A stretch of 64,000 bases of DNA, from NCBI GenBank assembly GCA_015075555.1, contig JABTUD010000002.1:372001-436000 (forward strand). The letters run 5' to 3'. Position numbers and translations under genes: made by a program. This document shows positions 8,291 through 16,839 of the stretch, one piece after another (the first letter of the stretch is position 1; the number at the start of each line of letters is the position of its first letter). Origin of the DNA: Thermoflexaceae bacterium (GTDB lineage: Bacteria > Chloroflexota > Dehalococcoidia > Tepidiformales > Tepidiformaceae). Below the pieces are notes generated by a model. It did no database searches, was not told the origin of the DNA, and was given only the letters and a program-made list of their open reading frames with translations.

Positions 8291-9516
8291 CAGCGGGGGG
8301 CCCCGGGGTCGGCGAGGGTGAGCCTGGAAACGCACTCGACATGCCCCGTCTGGGGGAACATGTCGAGCGGGGTGACGTGGTCCAGCGCGTATCCCCCATC
8401 GACGAGCGCGCGCAGATCGCGGGCGAGCGTGGCGGGATTGCACGACACGTAGACCACGACCGACGGCCGGAAGCGGATGATTGCCTCGATCACAGGCGCA
8501 GCGCACCCGGGGCGGGGTGGATCGAGCAGTACGACGTCGGGCGCAACTCCAATCAGGGGCAGTGAATCCTCCACCTTTCCCACGCGAATGGAGACGTTGG
8601 GCATCTCCGCGGCATTGGTGCGCGCATCACGGGCCGCGCTGTTCGATTCCTCGATGGCGATGACGCTGCGGAAGCGGTGGGCAAAGATGACGGCAAAGGT
8701 GCCAACGCCCGCGAAGGCGTCGACCAGGATCTCTCCCTGCTCGGGAAGCGATTCGCCCACGAGGCGCACCATCTCTTCGGCCTGGGCGCTGTTCACCTGG
8801 AAGAAGGCGGAGGCGCTGACAGCAAAGCGGTGGCCGCCGAGCACTTCGAGATAGCTCGTCTGCCCGCTGGGGACTTCCAGGCCGCGGATCTCGGGATTGA
8901 TGAGGAAGCTTCCAGTCGCCGCGTTGTGGCGAACCTGGACCTGGTGCAGGCCGGCGCCCTTTCCCTGTAGCGAGGGAAGGAGGCCGTTGACCCACGGGTC
9001 GGCGATGGGGCAGCTTTCGACCTTGAGCAGGCCACGTCCACGGCGGCTGATGAAGCCCACATCGCCCCACTTCTTGCCTGTGGAGAAGCGAAGGTGGTTG
9101 CGATAGCCCCACGGTTCGGCAGCTCCCACGATTGGCCGCACACACCCATCGTCGAGCCGGCCAATGCGGCGCAGCTGTTCGCGAACGATGCCCTCCTTGG
9201 CGCGAAGCTGGGCGGGGTAGGACATGTGCTGCAACTGGCAGCCGCCGCATTCGCCGAAGAGCGGGCAGCGCGGTTCGATCCGGCCGGGTGATGGCTCCAG
9301 GATGCGCGTGGCAGCGGCCTCGGTGTAGTCGGCATGGGAACGTTCAACCGTGGCCTCAACCAGCTCACCCGGGATAGAGCCGGCGACGAAGACCACACGA
9401 CCGCCTTCGAGGTGGGCCAGGCCAGCACCACCGAAAACAAGGGCCTCTATCCGGAGGGTAAGGACATCGCCGGGGAGCGGCGCGCCCTCGGGGGCACGGT
9501 TGCGGTTTCGGGCCAT
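8290..9516 (-). CDS. RNA m5U methyltransferase, RlmD/TrmA family
   Basis: This 408-residue enzyme methylates uridine C5 in rRNA or tRNA. An N-terminal TRAM-type domain (about 13-70) is followed by Fe-S cluster cysteines C84, C90, C93 and C169. The SAM-binding DAFAGVGTF is at 266-274, the DPPR motif near 332, and the nucleophile C359 is in YVSCNPATL. The C-terminal EC glutamate region (HVECV) is present. The iron-sulfur cysteines favour the RlmD/RlmCD group over TrmA, but the target position cannot be told. A longer in-frame extension to 10503 overlaps the divergent NHL gene and is rejected. Confidence 0.88.
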   Translation of the reverse strand: MARNRNRAPEGAPLPGDVLTLRIEALVFGGAGLAHLEGGRVVFVAGSIPGELVEATVERSHADYTEAAATRILEPSPGRIEPRCPLFGECGGCQLQHMSYPAQLRAKEGIVREQLRRIGRLDDGCVRPIVGAAEPWGYRNHLRFSTGKKWGDVGFISRRGRGLLKVESCPIADPWVNGLLPSLQGKGAGLHQVQVRHNAATGSFLINPEIRGLEVPSGQTSYLEVLGGHRFAVSASAFFQVNSAQAEEMVRLVGESLPEQGEILVDAFAGVGTFAVIFAHRFRSVIAIEESNSAARDARTNAAEMPNVSIRVGKVEDSLPLIGVAPDVVLLDPPRPGCAAPVIEAIIRFRPSVVVYVSCNPATLARDLRALVDGGYALDHVTPLDMFPQTGHVECVSRLTLADPGAPR

Positions 9517-9522
9517 TGAACC

Positions 9523-9528
9523 AGAGTA
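9523..9528 (-). promoter_or_regulatory. Candidate -10 of RNA methyltransferase gene
   Basis: On the minus strand TACTCT lies 6 nt before the ATG at 9516, so transcription would start at or beside the start codon (leaderless). A weak TTCGCG is 18 nt further upstream. No Shine-Dalgarno sequence is visible, which fits a leaderless message. Confidence 0.32.
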
Positions 9529-9651
9529 GAGAAGGGCGGCCCTTGCCGCGAATTGGCCCCGGCCCGGAGTTGACTGTCGCCCGGTTCGTGCGAGAGTGGG
9601 TTCGCGCCCCATTCCGGGGCAATCAACGATCGCCCTGGATGGAGTGATGTT

Positions 9652-9888
9652 ATGCCAGAACCTTCCGACGCCACCCTGGGACAGCTGAGGGGAAAGCAGG
9701 TGGTGGTTCGGCTGCGCACGGCAGACCCGGACCGGACCTGGGACCTCAATGCCGAGCTCGCCTCGAACGACCATACCTGGCTCCAGCTTCGCAATCCGCG
9801 GGCCGGGCAGCGAACGTTCGCGGTACGGCGCGACATGGTCGTGGACATCGAGCCGGGCAAGAGCGCCGCGGGTGCGGTGGCCGGCTGA
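9652..9888 (+). CDS. Small conserved-looking protein, unknown function
   Basis: This is a 78-residue hydrophilic protein without a signal peptide or membrane segment. GGAG lies 7 nt before the ATG. The middle (KQVVVRLRTADPDRTWDLNAE, then TWLQLRNP...RTFAVRRDMVVDIEP) alternates hydrophobic residues as in a small beta-barrel, with a loose resemblance to Sm-like or SH3-like folds; this is only an impression. It sits alone between the divergent methyltransferase gene and the NHL lipoprotein gene. I do not recognise a family. Confidence 0.55.
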   Translation: MPEPSDATLGQLRGKQVVVRLRTADPDRTWDLNAELASNDHTWLQLRNPRAGQRTFAVRRDMVVDIEPGKSAAGAVAG

Positions 9889-9948
9889 GCGAAACGCTCC
9901 CGGAAAGGCCCGGTAACGCCCGCATGCTCCCCCGGGCACGCGAAGCCG

Positions 9949-9954
9949 TACGAT
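9949..9954 (+). promoter_or_regulatory. Candidate -10 of leaderless NHL gene
   Basis: TACGAT at 9949-9954 lies exactly 6 nt before the GTG at 9961, the same spacing as in the fur promoter at 51974. The predicted transcription start coincides with the GTG. The -35 region is weak. The intervening GGAGG could instead act as a ribosome site, though it would be very close. Confidence 0.38.
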
Positions 9955-9960
9955 GGAGGC

Positions 9961-12015
9961 GTGCTTAGCCCCGGCAACGTCCGTGCGCGGGCGCGGACTA
10001 CAATGGTCTGGTGCGCGCTGCTCTTCATCATGCTGGGGGTGGCTGTGTCCTCGTGTAGCAGCGGCGGAGCCCGGCGTGGCGATGCACCCGGCGGCAGTGC
10101 AACGACCCCTGAGCGGTCGTGGGCAGGCACGGAGCCGGCGCCCGGATTCCCTGCGGGGCTCACCTGGCTCAATGTCGCCACTCCACCCACCCGGGAGAGC
10201 CTGCGCGGCCGGGTGGTGCTCCTGGACTTCTGGACGCTGGGGTGCATCAACTGCCAGCACATCGTCCCCGACCTGAAGCGGCTGGAGGCGGAGTTCGGAG
10301 ACGCCCTTACCGTGATCGGCGTTCATTCCGGGAAATACACAGCCGAGCAGGACGACGAGGGAATCCGCGCCGCGGCGCGGCGGCTCGGGCTCGAACACCC
10401 CGTGGTGAACGACCCGGACTTTGCCTTCTGGCAGGCCTACGGCGTCAACGCCTGGCCCACGCTGGTGCTCATTGACCCCGCCGGGAACATCGCGGGATTC
10501 CACGCCGGTGAGGGCGTCTACGGGCTCTTCCAGCCCATCATCTCCTCCCTTGTTCAGGAGTTCGAGGCGAAAGGAGATCTCACCCGGGACCCTCTGCCGG
10601 TGAACGCCGATGCGCAGGCGGCATCGACGGTGCTTTCGTATCCGGGAGAGGTGCTCGCTGACGCGCTTTCGGGCCGGCTCTTCATCGCCGATTCAGGGCA
10701 CAACCGCATCCTTGTCGCCTCCCTCAATGGGGAGCTGCAGATGGCCATCGGGTCGGGCAAGGAGGGGTTCGCCGATGGCGGCCCCCGGGAGGCCGCCTTC
10801 CGCCAGCCGCAGGGACTTGCGCTTTCCGCCGATGGCGAAACGCTCTACGTCGCCGACACGCGCAACCACGCCATCCGCGCGATAGCCCTCGCGACCGGCG
10901 AGGTCACGACGATCGCGGGCACGGGGCGCCAGCTCGAACGGCTCCCCGCCAACGGCGCGCCTGCGGCGACGACGGCAATGGCCTCACCGTGGGACGTCTT
11001 TGTGGAGGGGGCGCGTCTCTTCATCGCCATGGCAGGGGTGCACCAGGTATGGGTCATGGACCTCGAGGCGGCAAGCCTTTCCGTCTTCGCCGGCACCAGC
11101 CGCGAGGGAATCGAGGACGGGCCCCGGCGGACGATCGCGACGCTCGCGCAGCCAGGCGGCCTCACATCTGACGGGCGTTACCTCTACTGGGTCGACCCCG
11201 AGTCGAGTGCCGTCAGGCGCACCGCCATCGCCGGTGACGGCGATGTGGAGACGCTGGTGGGGACGGGCCTCTTCGACTGGGGGGATGAGGACGGTGTCGG
11301 GCGCGCCGCGCGCCTGCAGCATCCCCAGGGGATCACGATGGCAGCGGGGCTGCTCTACGTGGCCGACACCTACAACCACCGCATCCGCAGCCTGGACCCG
11401 GCAACGCGAGCCGTGACCACCGTGGCCGGGCTGGGCGAACGTGGCTTCGCCGATGGCCCGGCCGCGCTGGCGCTGTTGAACGAACCGGGCGGCATCTCCG
11501 CCGCCGGCGGGCACCTCTACGTGGCCGACACAAACAACCACGTGGTTCGTGTGCTCGACCCCGCAGCGGGGCGCATCACAACTCTTTCGCTGGCCAATCT
11601 CGCGGTGGCTGGCCCCCCGGCCGGCCGTGTAGTGCGCGTTGTGCTCGACCCAATCGTAGCGGCGGCCGGGGGGAGCATGCTGCGCATAGAGGTTACGGCC
11701 CCGGAAGGCCACCGGCTCAACAGCCTGGGTCCGTCATCGATCACGCTCACGAGCGGCAACCCATCGGTGGCCGCCCTCGGTGAGTCGAAGCTCACCTGGA
11801 GCAGCGACCTCCCGGCGGTAACCCTCCCCGTGCCGGCCACCCTCAGCCCCGGCACTACCGGGATAACGGCGACAGCCACGGTCTACTTCTGCCGCACGGG
11901 GGAGGACAAGCTCTGCCTGATCCAGCAAATCGAGGTTGTGCAGCCAATCGAGGTTGTGGCCGGGCCCGCTGCGGGCGAAGTGCCTATGCGAATCGACCTC
12001 ACTCCAGCCCCGTAG
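9961..12015 (+). CDS. Thioredoxin-like/NHL-repeat lipoprotein
   Basis: This 684-residue protein begins with an Arg-rich n-region, a hydrophobic segment and a lipobox-like AVSSC with C32, so it is probably lipid-anchored outside the cytoplasm. Residues about 65-190 form a thioredoxin fold with GCINC (C95, C98) in the TlpA/redoxin position and a cis-Pro in NAWPTLVLI. Residues about 205-550 hold repeated NHL beta-propeller blades (LYVADTxNHxIR at least three times). A C-terminal beta-sandwich-like part follows. The order matches the NHLRC2 type. A redox or protein-interaction role is likely; the substrate is unknown. An ATG at 10003 is an alternative start but removes the basic n-region. Confidence 0.8.
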   Translation: MLSPGNVRARARTTMVWCALLFIMLGVAVSSCSSGGARRGDAPGGSATTPERSWAGTEPAPGFPAGLTWLNVATPPTRESLRGRVVLLDFWTLGCINCQHIVPDLKRLEAEFGDALTVIGVHSGKYTAEQDDEGIRAAARRLGLEHPVVNDPDFAFWQAYGVNAWPTLVLIDPAGNIAGFHAGEGVYGLFQPIISSLVQEFEAKGDLTRDPLPVNADAQAASTVLSYPGEVLADALSGRLFIADSGHNRILVASLNGELQMAIGSGKEGFADGGPREAAFRQPQGLALSADGETLYVADTRNHAIRAIALATGEVTTIAGTGRQLERLPANGAPAATTAMASPWDVFVEGARLFIAMAGVHQVWVMDLEAASLSVFAGTSREGIEDGPRRTIATLAQPGGLTSDGRYLYWVDPESSAVRRTAIAGDGDVETLVGTGLFDWGDEDGVGRAARLQHPQGITMAAGLLYVADTYNHRIRSLDPATRAVTTVAGLGERGFADGPAALALLNEPGGISAAGGHLYVADTNNHVVRVLDPAAGRITTLSLANLAVAGPPAGRVVRVVLDPIVAAAGGSMLRIEVTAPEGHRLNSLGPSSITLTSGNPSVAALGESKLTWSSDLPAVTLPVPATLSPGTTGITATATVYFCRTGEDKLCLIQQIEVVQPIEVVAGPAAGEVPMRIDLTPAP

Positions 12016-12066
12016 AGCGCCCTGGCAACGAGATCCGGCGCCTGCGGATGCTGTAGGCTCGAACAG

Positions 12067-12681
12067 ATGGGCAGGTCAGGGCACCGGCTTTTTGCAGCAG
12101 CGCTGGATTTTTCATCGCGGCACACGAGCCGCGGGGAGCAGGCAACGCGGAGGACCGTTGTCTCGGGAGTGCGCGGACGGGCCCTGGAGGTCGGCGTTGG
12201 CGTGGGGGCGAACTGGGCCTACCTTCCGCAGGGTATCTCGTATGCCGGCATTGACCCCGACCCGTTCATGATTGAGCGAGCACGAAGGCACGCGGCTGAA
12301 CGCGGCCTGGAAATAGAGCTGGTGCAGGCCGGGGCAGAGCGCCTGCCCTTCGCCGATGCTTCGTTCGACACTGTCTTCACGACGCTGACGCTCTGCACGA
12401 TCGCCGGTGTCCCGCAGGCCCTGGCCGAGGTGCAGCGCGTGCTTCGCCCCGGCGGTGAGTTCCGCTTCTGGGAACACGTCCGTCCCGGGCGGGGCCTGAA
12501 GGGACGCGCACTCGACGCCATCACGCCCGCCTGGAAGTTCGCCGGCGCGGGGTGCTGCCCCAATCGGCGCACGGCGGAGGCAATCGCAGCGGCGGGGTTC
12601 GCCATCCGCGAGCTCACGCCCGGCCGCATCGGCCCTCTGCCCACAATCCGCGGCGTCGCCGTGGTCGAAGGCGGCAATTGA
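12067..12681 (+). CDS. Class I SAM-dependent methyltransferase
   Basis: This 204-residue protein has a Methyltransf_11-type fold: motif I ALEVGVGVGANW near residue 45, the acidic loop GIDPDPFMI that would bind the SAM ribose, DASFDTVFTTLTLCTI as motif II and VLRPGGEFRFWEHV as motif III. Relatives include UbiE/YjhP-like and thiol or small-molecule methyltransferases; the substrate cannot be told. A TAGGCT hexamer ends 7 nt before the ATG, so this message may be nearly leaderless. The following nfo gene begins 38 nt downstream. Confidence 0.82.
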   Translation: MGRSGHRLFAAALDFSSRHTSRGEQATRRTVVSGVRGRALEVGVGVGANWAYLPQGISYAGIDPDPFMIERARRHAAERGLEIELVQAGAERLPFADASFDTVFTTLTLCTIAGVPQALAEVQRVLRPGGEFRFWEHVRPGRGLKGRALDAITPAWKFAGAGCCPNRRTAEAIAAAGFAIRELTPGRIGPLPTIRGVAVVEGGN

Positions 12682-12719
12682 CCGCTGCTACACTGGCCAG
12701 CAAAGGGGGAACTGCAGCA

Positions 12720-13604
12720 ATGCGAATTGGCGCTCACGTGAGCAGCGCGGGCGGTCCAGCGGGCGTCTTCGCGCGCGCGGCCGAGATCGGCGCGGAGGCG
12801 GTGCAGCTCTTCATCTCAGCGCCCCAGCAGTGGCGTCCCCCGGCAATTAGCGACGACCAGGTTGCCGCCTTCCGGGCAGCGCGGCAGGCGGCGGATGTGC
12901 CCGTCTTCTTCCACGGTGTGTACCTGGTGAACCTCGCGAGCGACGACGGCGCGCTCCTCGGGCGCTCCGTGGGGTCGTTGAAGCAGTACCTCAAGTGGGG
13001 CGACACGCTGGGAACCGTTGGAACCATCTTCCACGTTGGCAGCCACAAGGGCGCCGGCTTCGAGACCGTGCTGCCGCAGGTGTGCGCGAAGATCGGGGAG
13101 GTGCTCGAATACGCGGCCGGTGAGCAGTTGCTGATCATCGAGAACAATGCCGGCCAGGGCGGTGGGGTGGGCATCACCTTCGCCGAGATCGGCGCCATCA
13201 TCCGCGGCGCCGGCGGGCACCCCCGTCTGCGGGTGTGCCTCGACACGTGCCATGCCTATGCCATGGGCTACGACCTCGCCACGCCCGAAGGCTGCGCGCT
13301 GGCGATGGAGGAATTCGAGCGCGAGATCGGGTTTGATCGCCTTGTGGCCGTGCACGCCAACGACAGCAAGACGCCGCTTGGCGGAATGCGCGACCGTCAC
13401 GAAAACATCGGCGACGGCCACATCGGCTACGACGGCTTCCGGGCCATCATGCGACACCCGGCGTTCCGGGATGTGCCTTTCCTGCTCGAAGTGCCCGGGA
13501 TCGAGGGCGGCGGACCCGATGCCGAGAACCTCAACAGGCTGAAGGCGATCCGTGCCGAACTCGGCATCCCCGCGCCTGGTCCGGCCACCCCCGCCCCCGC
13601 CTGA
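12720..13604 (+). CDS. nfo: Endonuclease IV (AP endonuclease)
   Basis: Endonuclease IV cuts DNA at abasic sites in base-excision repair. The 294-residue TIM-barrel begins MRIGAHVSSAGG and carries the metal-binding landmarks of the family: FHVGSHKG, LLIIENNAGQGGGVG (metal-binding Glu), VCLDTCHAYAMGYD, VAVHANDSKTPLG, RHENIGDGHIG and LLEVPG. AAGGGG lies about 9 nt before the ATG at 12720. A TACACT hexamer at 12689-12694 could be the -10 of its own promoter. Confidence 0.95.
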   Translation: MRIGAHVSSAGGPAGVFARAAEIGAEAVQLFISAPQQWRPPAISDDQVAAFRAARQAADVPVFFHGVYLVNLASDDGALLGRSVGSLKQYLKWGDTLGTVGTIFHVGSHKGAGFETVLPQVCAKIGEVLEYAAGEQLLIIENNAGQGGGVGITFAEIGAIIRGAGGHPRLRVCLDTCHAYAMGYDLATPEGCALAMEEFEREIGFDRLVAVHANDSKTPLGGMRDRHENIGDGHIGYDGFRAIMRHPAFRDVPFLLEVPGIEGGGPDAENLNRLKAIRAELGIPAPGPATPAPA

Positions 13605-13609
13605 TTGCC

Positions 13610-14722
13610 CTATTCGTCGGTGCAGTCGAGGTCAACATCGACATTGAAGGGATCGAGCGCATCGCTGGCGGCCTGCGCTTCGGCCCGGCGCGTTCTCTCT
13701 TCGTCGCGCGCCATGGTGCGGATAAACCGGCCGTAGCGGGTGCGGCACATCTCCTCATCGAAGGGCAGCGTGACAGTGCCGTTGTAGGTTTCGAAGGCGG
13801 CGACGTGCTGGTCTTCGTGCGGAGACAGGGTGTCGCGGATGGCAGCGCGTACGCGCTCGCGCTGACAGGCGGTGAGCCCGCGGGGGACACGCGGCAGCGT
13901 GACGCGCGTCGTGACGGTGAAGGTGATTACCAGGTTCCCGGTCACATGCACGCAGGGGTTCCTTCGCCCGCAGCCATCACATGAGGTCCCCGGCTCCACC
14001 CGCTCGTTCTCGACCCGGAACGAGGACCGGAACGATGCGCGGGTGCGCCCGGTGAGGCTGACCGAGCCCCGTCCGACTGCGGGGAAGGGGCCGCCCTCGT
14101 CCTCGATGGCCGGGAGAGGGGGTTGCTCGGCCTGCTTGCTGCCCTCGGCGGGGACTTCGCCGGGCGATGGTTCACTCGCCGCGGGCGCGGCTACCAGGGC
14201 CGCCTCGGCGTCACGCGCGGCCTCCTGCTCCTGTTCCTTCGCCTGCTCGGCCTCGCGCGCTTCTACCTGCGCCACCGACTGCGTCTGTTCCTGCTCAGCG
14301 GCGGCCTGGTCGGCCGCAGCGGCCTCGCGTGCCGCATTCACGGCGGCAGCCCCGGCAGTGCCTGGCGCCTCCGCTGAGCCCGGGATCTGGGCCGCCTCGG
14401 CCTCGCCGCCACCGGCAGCGGCCTGGGCCTGGGCCGCCCGCTGGGCCTCTTCCTTCTCCCTCAGGAGTTCTTCGTCTTCCGCCGCGCGCTGGAGGAGGAG
14501 GTTGGCCGCCCCGGGGTGGCCCAGCACCATGAGCGTCCGGCCCGCGCCAGCGTTGCCGAGCGTCCGCTGGAGTGCCAGCACGGCCGCCTGGCCAATCCTG
14601 CCGGCGGGCGCGGTCGCGGGCCCGGGAGGCTGGCGGCGAGTGCGCGCCTCGTCTTCATTCGCCCGGTATCGCCCCGGGAACCGGGGCCGTGCCCGCGCCG
14701 GGGCACGAACGCGGCCATGCAT
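13610..14722 (-). CDS. Putative HExxH metalloprotease with eCIS-like N-terminus
   Basis: This 370-residue protein has no signal peptide. Residues 45-79 (AAVLALQRTLGNAGAG...LLLQR) resemble the LQRxxGNxAVxxLLQR leader seen in many DUF4157-type proteins linked to extracellular contractile injection systems. Residues 80-215 are a low-complexity Ala/Glu/Gln linker with coiled-coil tendency. The C-terminal part (about 215-370) has beta-strands, a CDGC...C pattern near 240, and HEDQH at 302-306, an HExxH zinc motif, set as in DUF922-type putative proteases. GAGGAG lies 9 nt upstream of the ATG. Injection or protease activity is inference; no injection machinery is in the window. Confidence 0.6.
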   Translation of the reverse strand: MHGRVRAPARARPRFPGRYRANEDEARTRRQPPGPATAPAGRIGQAAVLALQRTLGNAGAGRTLMVLGHPGAANLLLQRAAEDEELLREKEEAQRAAQAQAAAGGGEAEAAQIPGSAEAPGTAGAAAVNAAREAAAADQAAAEQEQTQSVAQVEAREAEQAKEQEQEAARDAEAALVAAPAASEPSPGEVPAEGSKQAEQPPLPAIEDEGGPFPAVGRGSVSLTGRTRASFRSSFRVENERVEPGTSCDGCGRRNPCVHVTGNLVITFTVTTRVTLPRVPRGLTACQRERVRAAIRDTLSPHEDQHVAAFETYNGTVTLPFDEEMCRTRYGRFIRTMARDEERTRRAEAQAASDALDPFNVDVDLDCTDE

Positions 14723-14837
14723 CTGTCAGACTCCTCGCGGGCGTTCCATTGCACCGCGATGGCCAGATCATACTCCCCCGGGGGCAGGGGCGCGGATGGC
14801 GGCCGGCCCCGGTTCGATTCAGCAGCATCGACGTGCC

Positions 14838-14843
14838 TATAAT
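14838..14843 (+). promoter_or_regulatory. Candidate -10 TATAAT
   Basis: A perfect TATAAT lies 29 nt before the ATG of the muconolactone-isomerase-like gene. TTCGAT 19 nt upstream is a weak -35. A GGAG ribosome site lies between the -10 and the start codon. Confidence 0.42.
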
Positions 14844-14872
14844 CGAGCCTCACCCCGGCAGGAGTCACCCGC

Positions 14873-15151
14873 ATGCTCTTTTCCGTCCGCCTTGTTTCGC
14901 GCCAGCCCCATGACCTGGCCCCGGAGGCCTGGCAGGCCGTCGTTGCCGACCAGTTGAAGGCCGTGAAGTCGCAGTACGACCAGGGCAAGATAAAGGCCAT
15001 CTATCGCGAAGCAGGGCTCGGCGTGCTCGCCATCTACGACGCCGCCGATGCGCGCGAGATGGACCAGCTGCTCGCCGCGCTCCCCATGTACCGCTACTTC
15101 GTGGACACGTCCGTCCATCCCCTGTGGGACATGGCCCCCACCCTGCAGTAG
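14873..15151 (+). CDS. Muconolactone-isomerase-like small protein
   Basis: This 92-residue protein follows the muconolactone delta-isomerase pattern: MLFSVRL start, a helix ending in a basic stretch (QGKIKAIYREAGLGVLAIYDA), then DQLLAALPMYRYFVDTSVHPL, matching the family's LPLxPxxxxxVxPL ending. It is a ferredoxin-like (alpha/beta) fold expected to oligomerise. No other aromatic-degradation genes are nearby, so a true muconolactone isomerase role is doubtful and a related small-molecule isomerase or binding role is as likely. GGAG precedes the ATG. Confidence 0.65.
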   Translation: MLFSVRLVSRQPHDLAPEAWQAVVADQLKAVKSQYDQGKIKAIYREAGLGVLAIYDAADAREMDQLLAALPMYRYFVDTSVHPLWDMAPTLQ

Positions 15152-15236
15152 CGTGCCGGCGGCCGCTTTCACAATGGCCGCCGCGACCCTGCTATAGTCC
15201 CGCCATGGAGACGATAACGAGAGCCGGGGCCGAACG

Positions 15237-15548
15237 ATGGCAGTGAAGGTCATCATCGAACGCCGGGTGCTCCCCGGGCACGAGAAGCGCGCCCTTGAGC
15301 AACTGCGCGAGCTCCGCGCAAGGTGCCTGGACCAGCCCGGGTATATCAGCGGCGAAACGCTGCGCGACAGCGAGGACCCGCACACCCTCATTGTCATCAG
15401 CGCATGGTTCGGGCTGGGCGATTGGAGGCGCTGGCACGCATCTCCTGAGCGCCGCGCCCTGGAGAGCCAGCTTCGCGCTTCGCTCTCGGGGCCGGAGCGG
15501 GTACGGGTGCTGCTGGAGGGTCTTAGCGAGGTTCACTCCGGCGCCTGA
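15237..15548 (+). CDS. Antibiotic biosynthesis monooxygenase (ABM) domain protein
   Basis: This 103-residue protein has the ABM ferredoxin-like fold pattern: VKVIIERRVLPGHEKRALEQL, then PGYISGETLRDSEDPHTLIVISAW, then WRRWHASPERRALE. Family members include quinol monooxygenases and heme-degrading enzymes; catalytic residues cannot be assigned, so activity is open. TATAGT at 15193-15198 could be its -10. It follows another small ferredoxin-like-fold gene, and the two may act on related small molecules, though a promoter between them argues against a tight operon. Confidence 0.75.
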   Translation: MAVKVIIERRVLPGHEKRALEQLRELRARCLDQPGYISGETLRDSEDPHTLIVISAWFGLGDWRRWHASPERRALESQLRASLSGPERVRVLLEGLSEVHSGA

Positions 15549-15618
15549 CCGCGACGGCGCTGCCGATTGACCGCGCACCCCTTCACCCACAGAATGCCGC
15601 TCAACAACGGGGGCAGAC

Positions 15619-16722
15619 ATGCAGGGACTCACGTTGACCCCCCGCGCTCTCCGCGCCGGGATGGTCATTGGGGCGCTGTTCCTGGTTACCTGGGCCGCCT
15701 ACATGGCTCGCGGCGCGCTCTTCCCCTTCGCGCTCGGGGCGATCGTCGCTTATGTCATTGCCCCGCTCGTCGAACGCCTTTCGGTAGCGCAACCCTGGTA
15801 CGCGACCCGGCCCGAGACAGCGCGGGGCATCTCCGTGCTCACCATCTACGGGGGCACCCTCGCGGCGCTCGTGGTCGCAGGCATCTTCGTCGTGCCCGAC
15901 ATCGTCCACGAGGCCGACCAACTCATCGATGACGTGCCCCGGCTGGTCGACGATGCGCAGGCGCAGGTCGACGAGTGGGTCGCACGCTACGAGCAGCAGG
16001 TGCCTGAAAGCGTGCGCGAGCGCATCAACGAGGCGATCAACAGCGCCAGCGATGATGCGGGCGCCCTGGCGGAAGCGGCAGCGCGACGCAGCCTTGGCCT
16101 GGTCTTCTCAACCGTCTCCGCCCTGCTGGGCTACATCGCGATTCCCTTCTTCGTCTTCTACGCCCTGAAGGACCGCGACCGGGCGCTGGGGCGCTTCTAC
16201 GAGTTCTTTCCCGAGTCGATCCGGCCAGACGTGCGTGAGTGCGTGCGCATCGCCAACCAGGTGCTGGGCGCTTACGTGCGCGCCCAGCTCACGCTGGCCG
16301 TCATTATCTTCGCCATGACGCTCGTGGGCTTGCGCCTCATGGGGGTCGAGTTCTCCCTTGCCCTGGCAGTGTTCGCGGGCTTGACGGAGATGATCCCGAT
16401 CATCGGGCCGATCATCGGTTTCGTCCCGGCATTCATCGTGGTGCTGGCCACTGACCCCGAGCGCTGGTGGTGGGTGATCCTCTTCTACCTTGGCGTGCAG
16501 GCGGCCGAGAACTACCTGCTCGTGCCGCGCATCCACGGCGAATCGGTGCACATGCACCCGGCGCTCGTGCTCATCCTGATCGCTATCGGCGCGGCGCTCT
16601 TCGGGCTGTGGGGAGTGCTCCTGATTGTGCCCCTGGCGGCAGCGGCGAGGGACGTCTTCGCCTACATCTTCCGCCGCCTTGGCGAGGAGGACGAGCGCCG
16701 GAAACTCGCCCGGGCTGAATGA
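15619..16722 (+). CDS. AI-2E family (PerM-type) membrane protein
   Basis: This 367-residue protein has the AI-2E transporter layout: two or three N-terminal membrane segments, an extracytoplasmic helical region (about 95-165), then a cluster of five or so segments. The conserved GLTEMIPIIGPIIGFVPAF sits near residue 255 and ENYLLVPRIHGESVHMHP near 295, both hallmarks. Known members export autoinducer-2 or act in Na+/H+ exchange, so the substrate cannot be deduced. It stands alone between the ABM gene and the fatty acid operon. Confidence 0.88.
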   Translation: MQGLTLTPRALRAGMVIGALFLVTWAAYMARGALFPFALGAIVAYVIAPLVERLSVAQPWYATRPETARGISVLTIYGGTLAALVVAGIFVVPDIVHEADQLIDDVPRLVDDAQAQVDEWVARYEQQVPESVRERINEAINSASDDAGALAEAAARRSLGLVFSTVSALLGYIAIPFFVFYALKDRDRALGRFYEFFPESIRPDVRECVRIANQVLGAYVRAQLTLAVIIFAMTLVGLRLMGVEFSLALAVFAGLTEMIPIIGPIIGFVPAFIVVLATDPERWWWVILFYLGVQAAENYLLVPRIHGESVHMHPALVLILIAIGAALFGLWGVLLIVPLAAAARDVFAYIFRRLGEEDERRKLARAE

Positions 16723-16758
16723 CCCGCCGGCCATTGGTGGGCGGCACAGCGCCGCCTA

Positions 16759-16785
16759 TTGCACGACCGGCGGCTCTGCTATCCT
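16759..16785 (+). promoter_or_regulatory. Candidate promoter of fab operon
   Basis: TTGCAC at 16759-16764 and TATCCT at 16780-16785 are separated by 15 nt, short of the usual 17. Transcription would start near 16792, about 48 nt before the fabD ATG. Confidence 0.3.
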
Positions 16786-16839
16786 CAGGCATGGGCCCGC
16801 GCCGGCAAGGCCGCGCCGGGGAGGGAGGCGCACTCGAAC

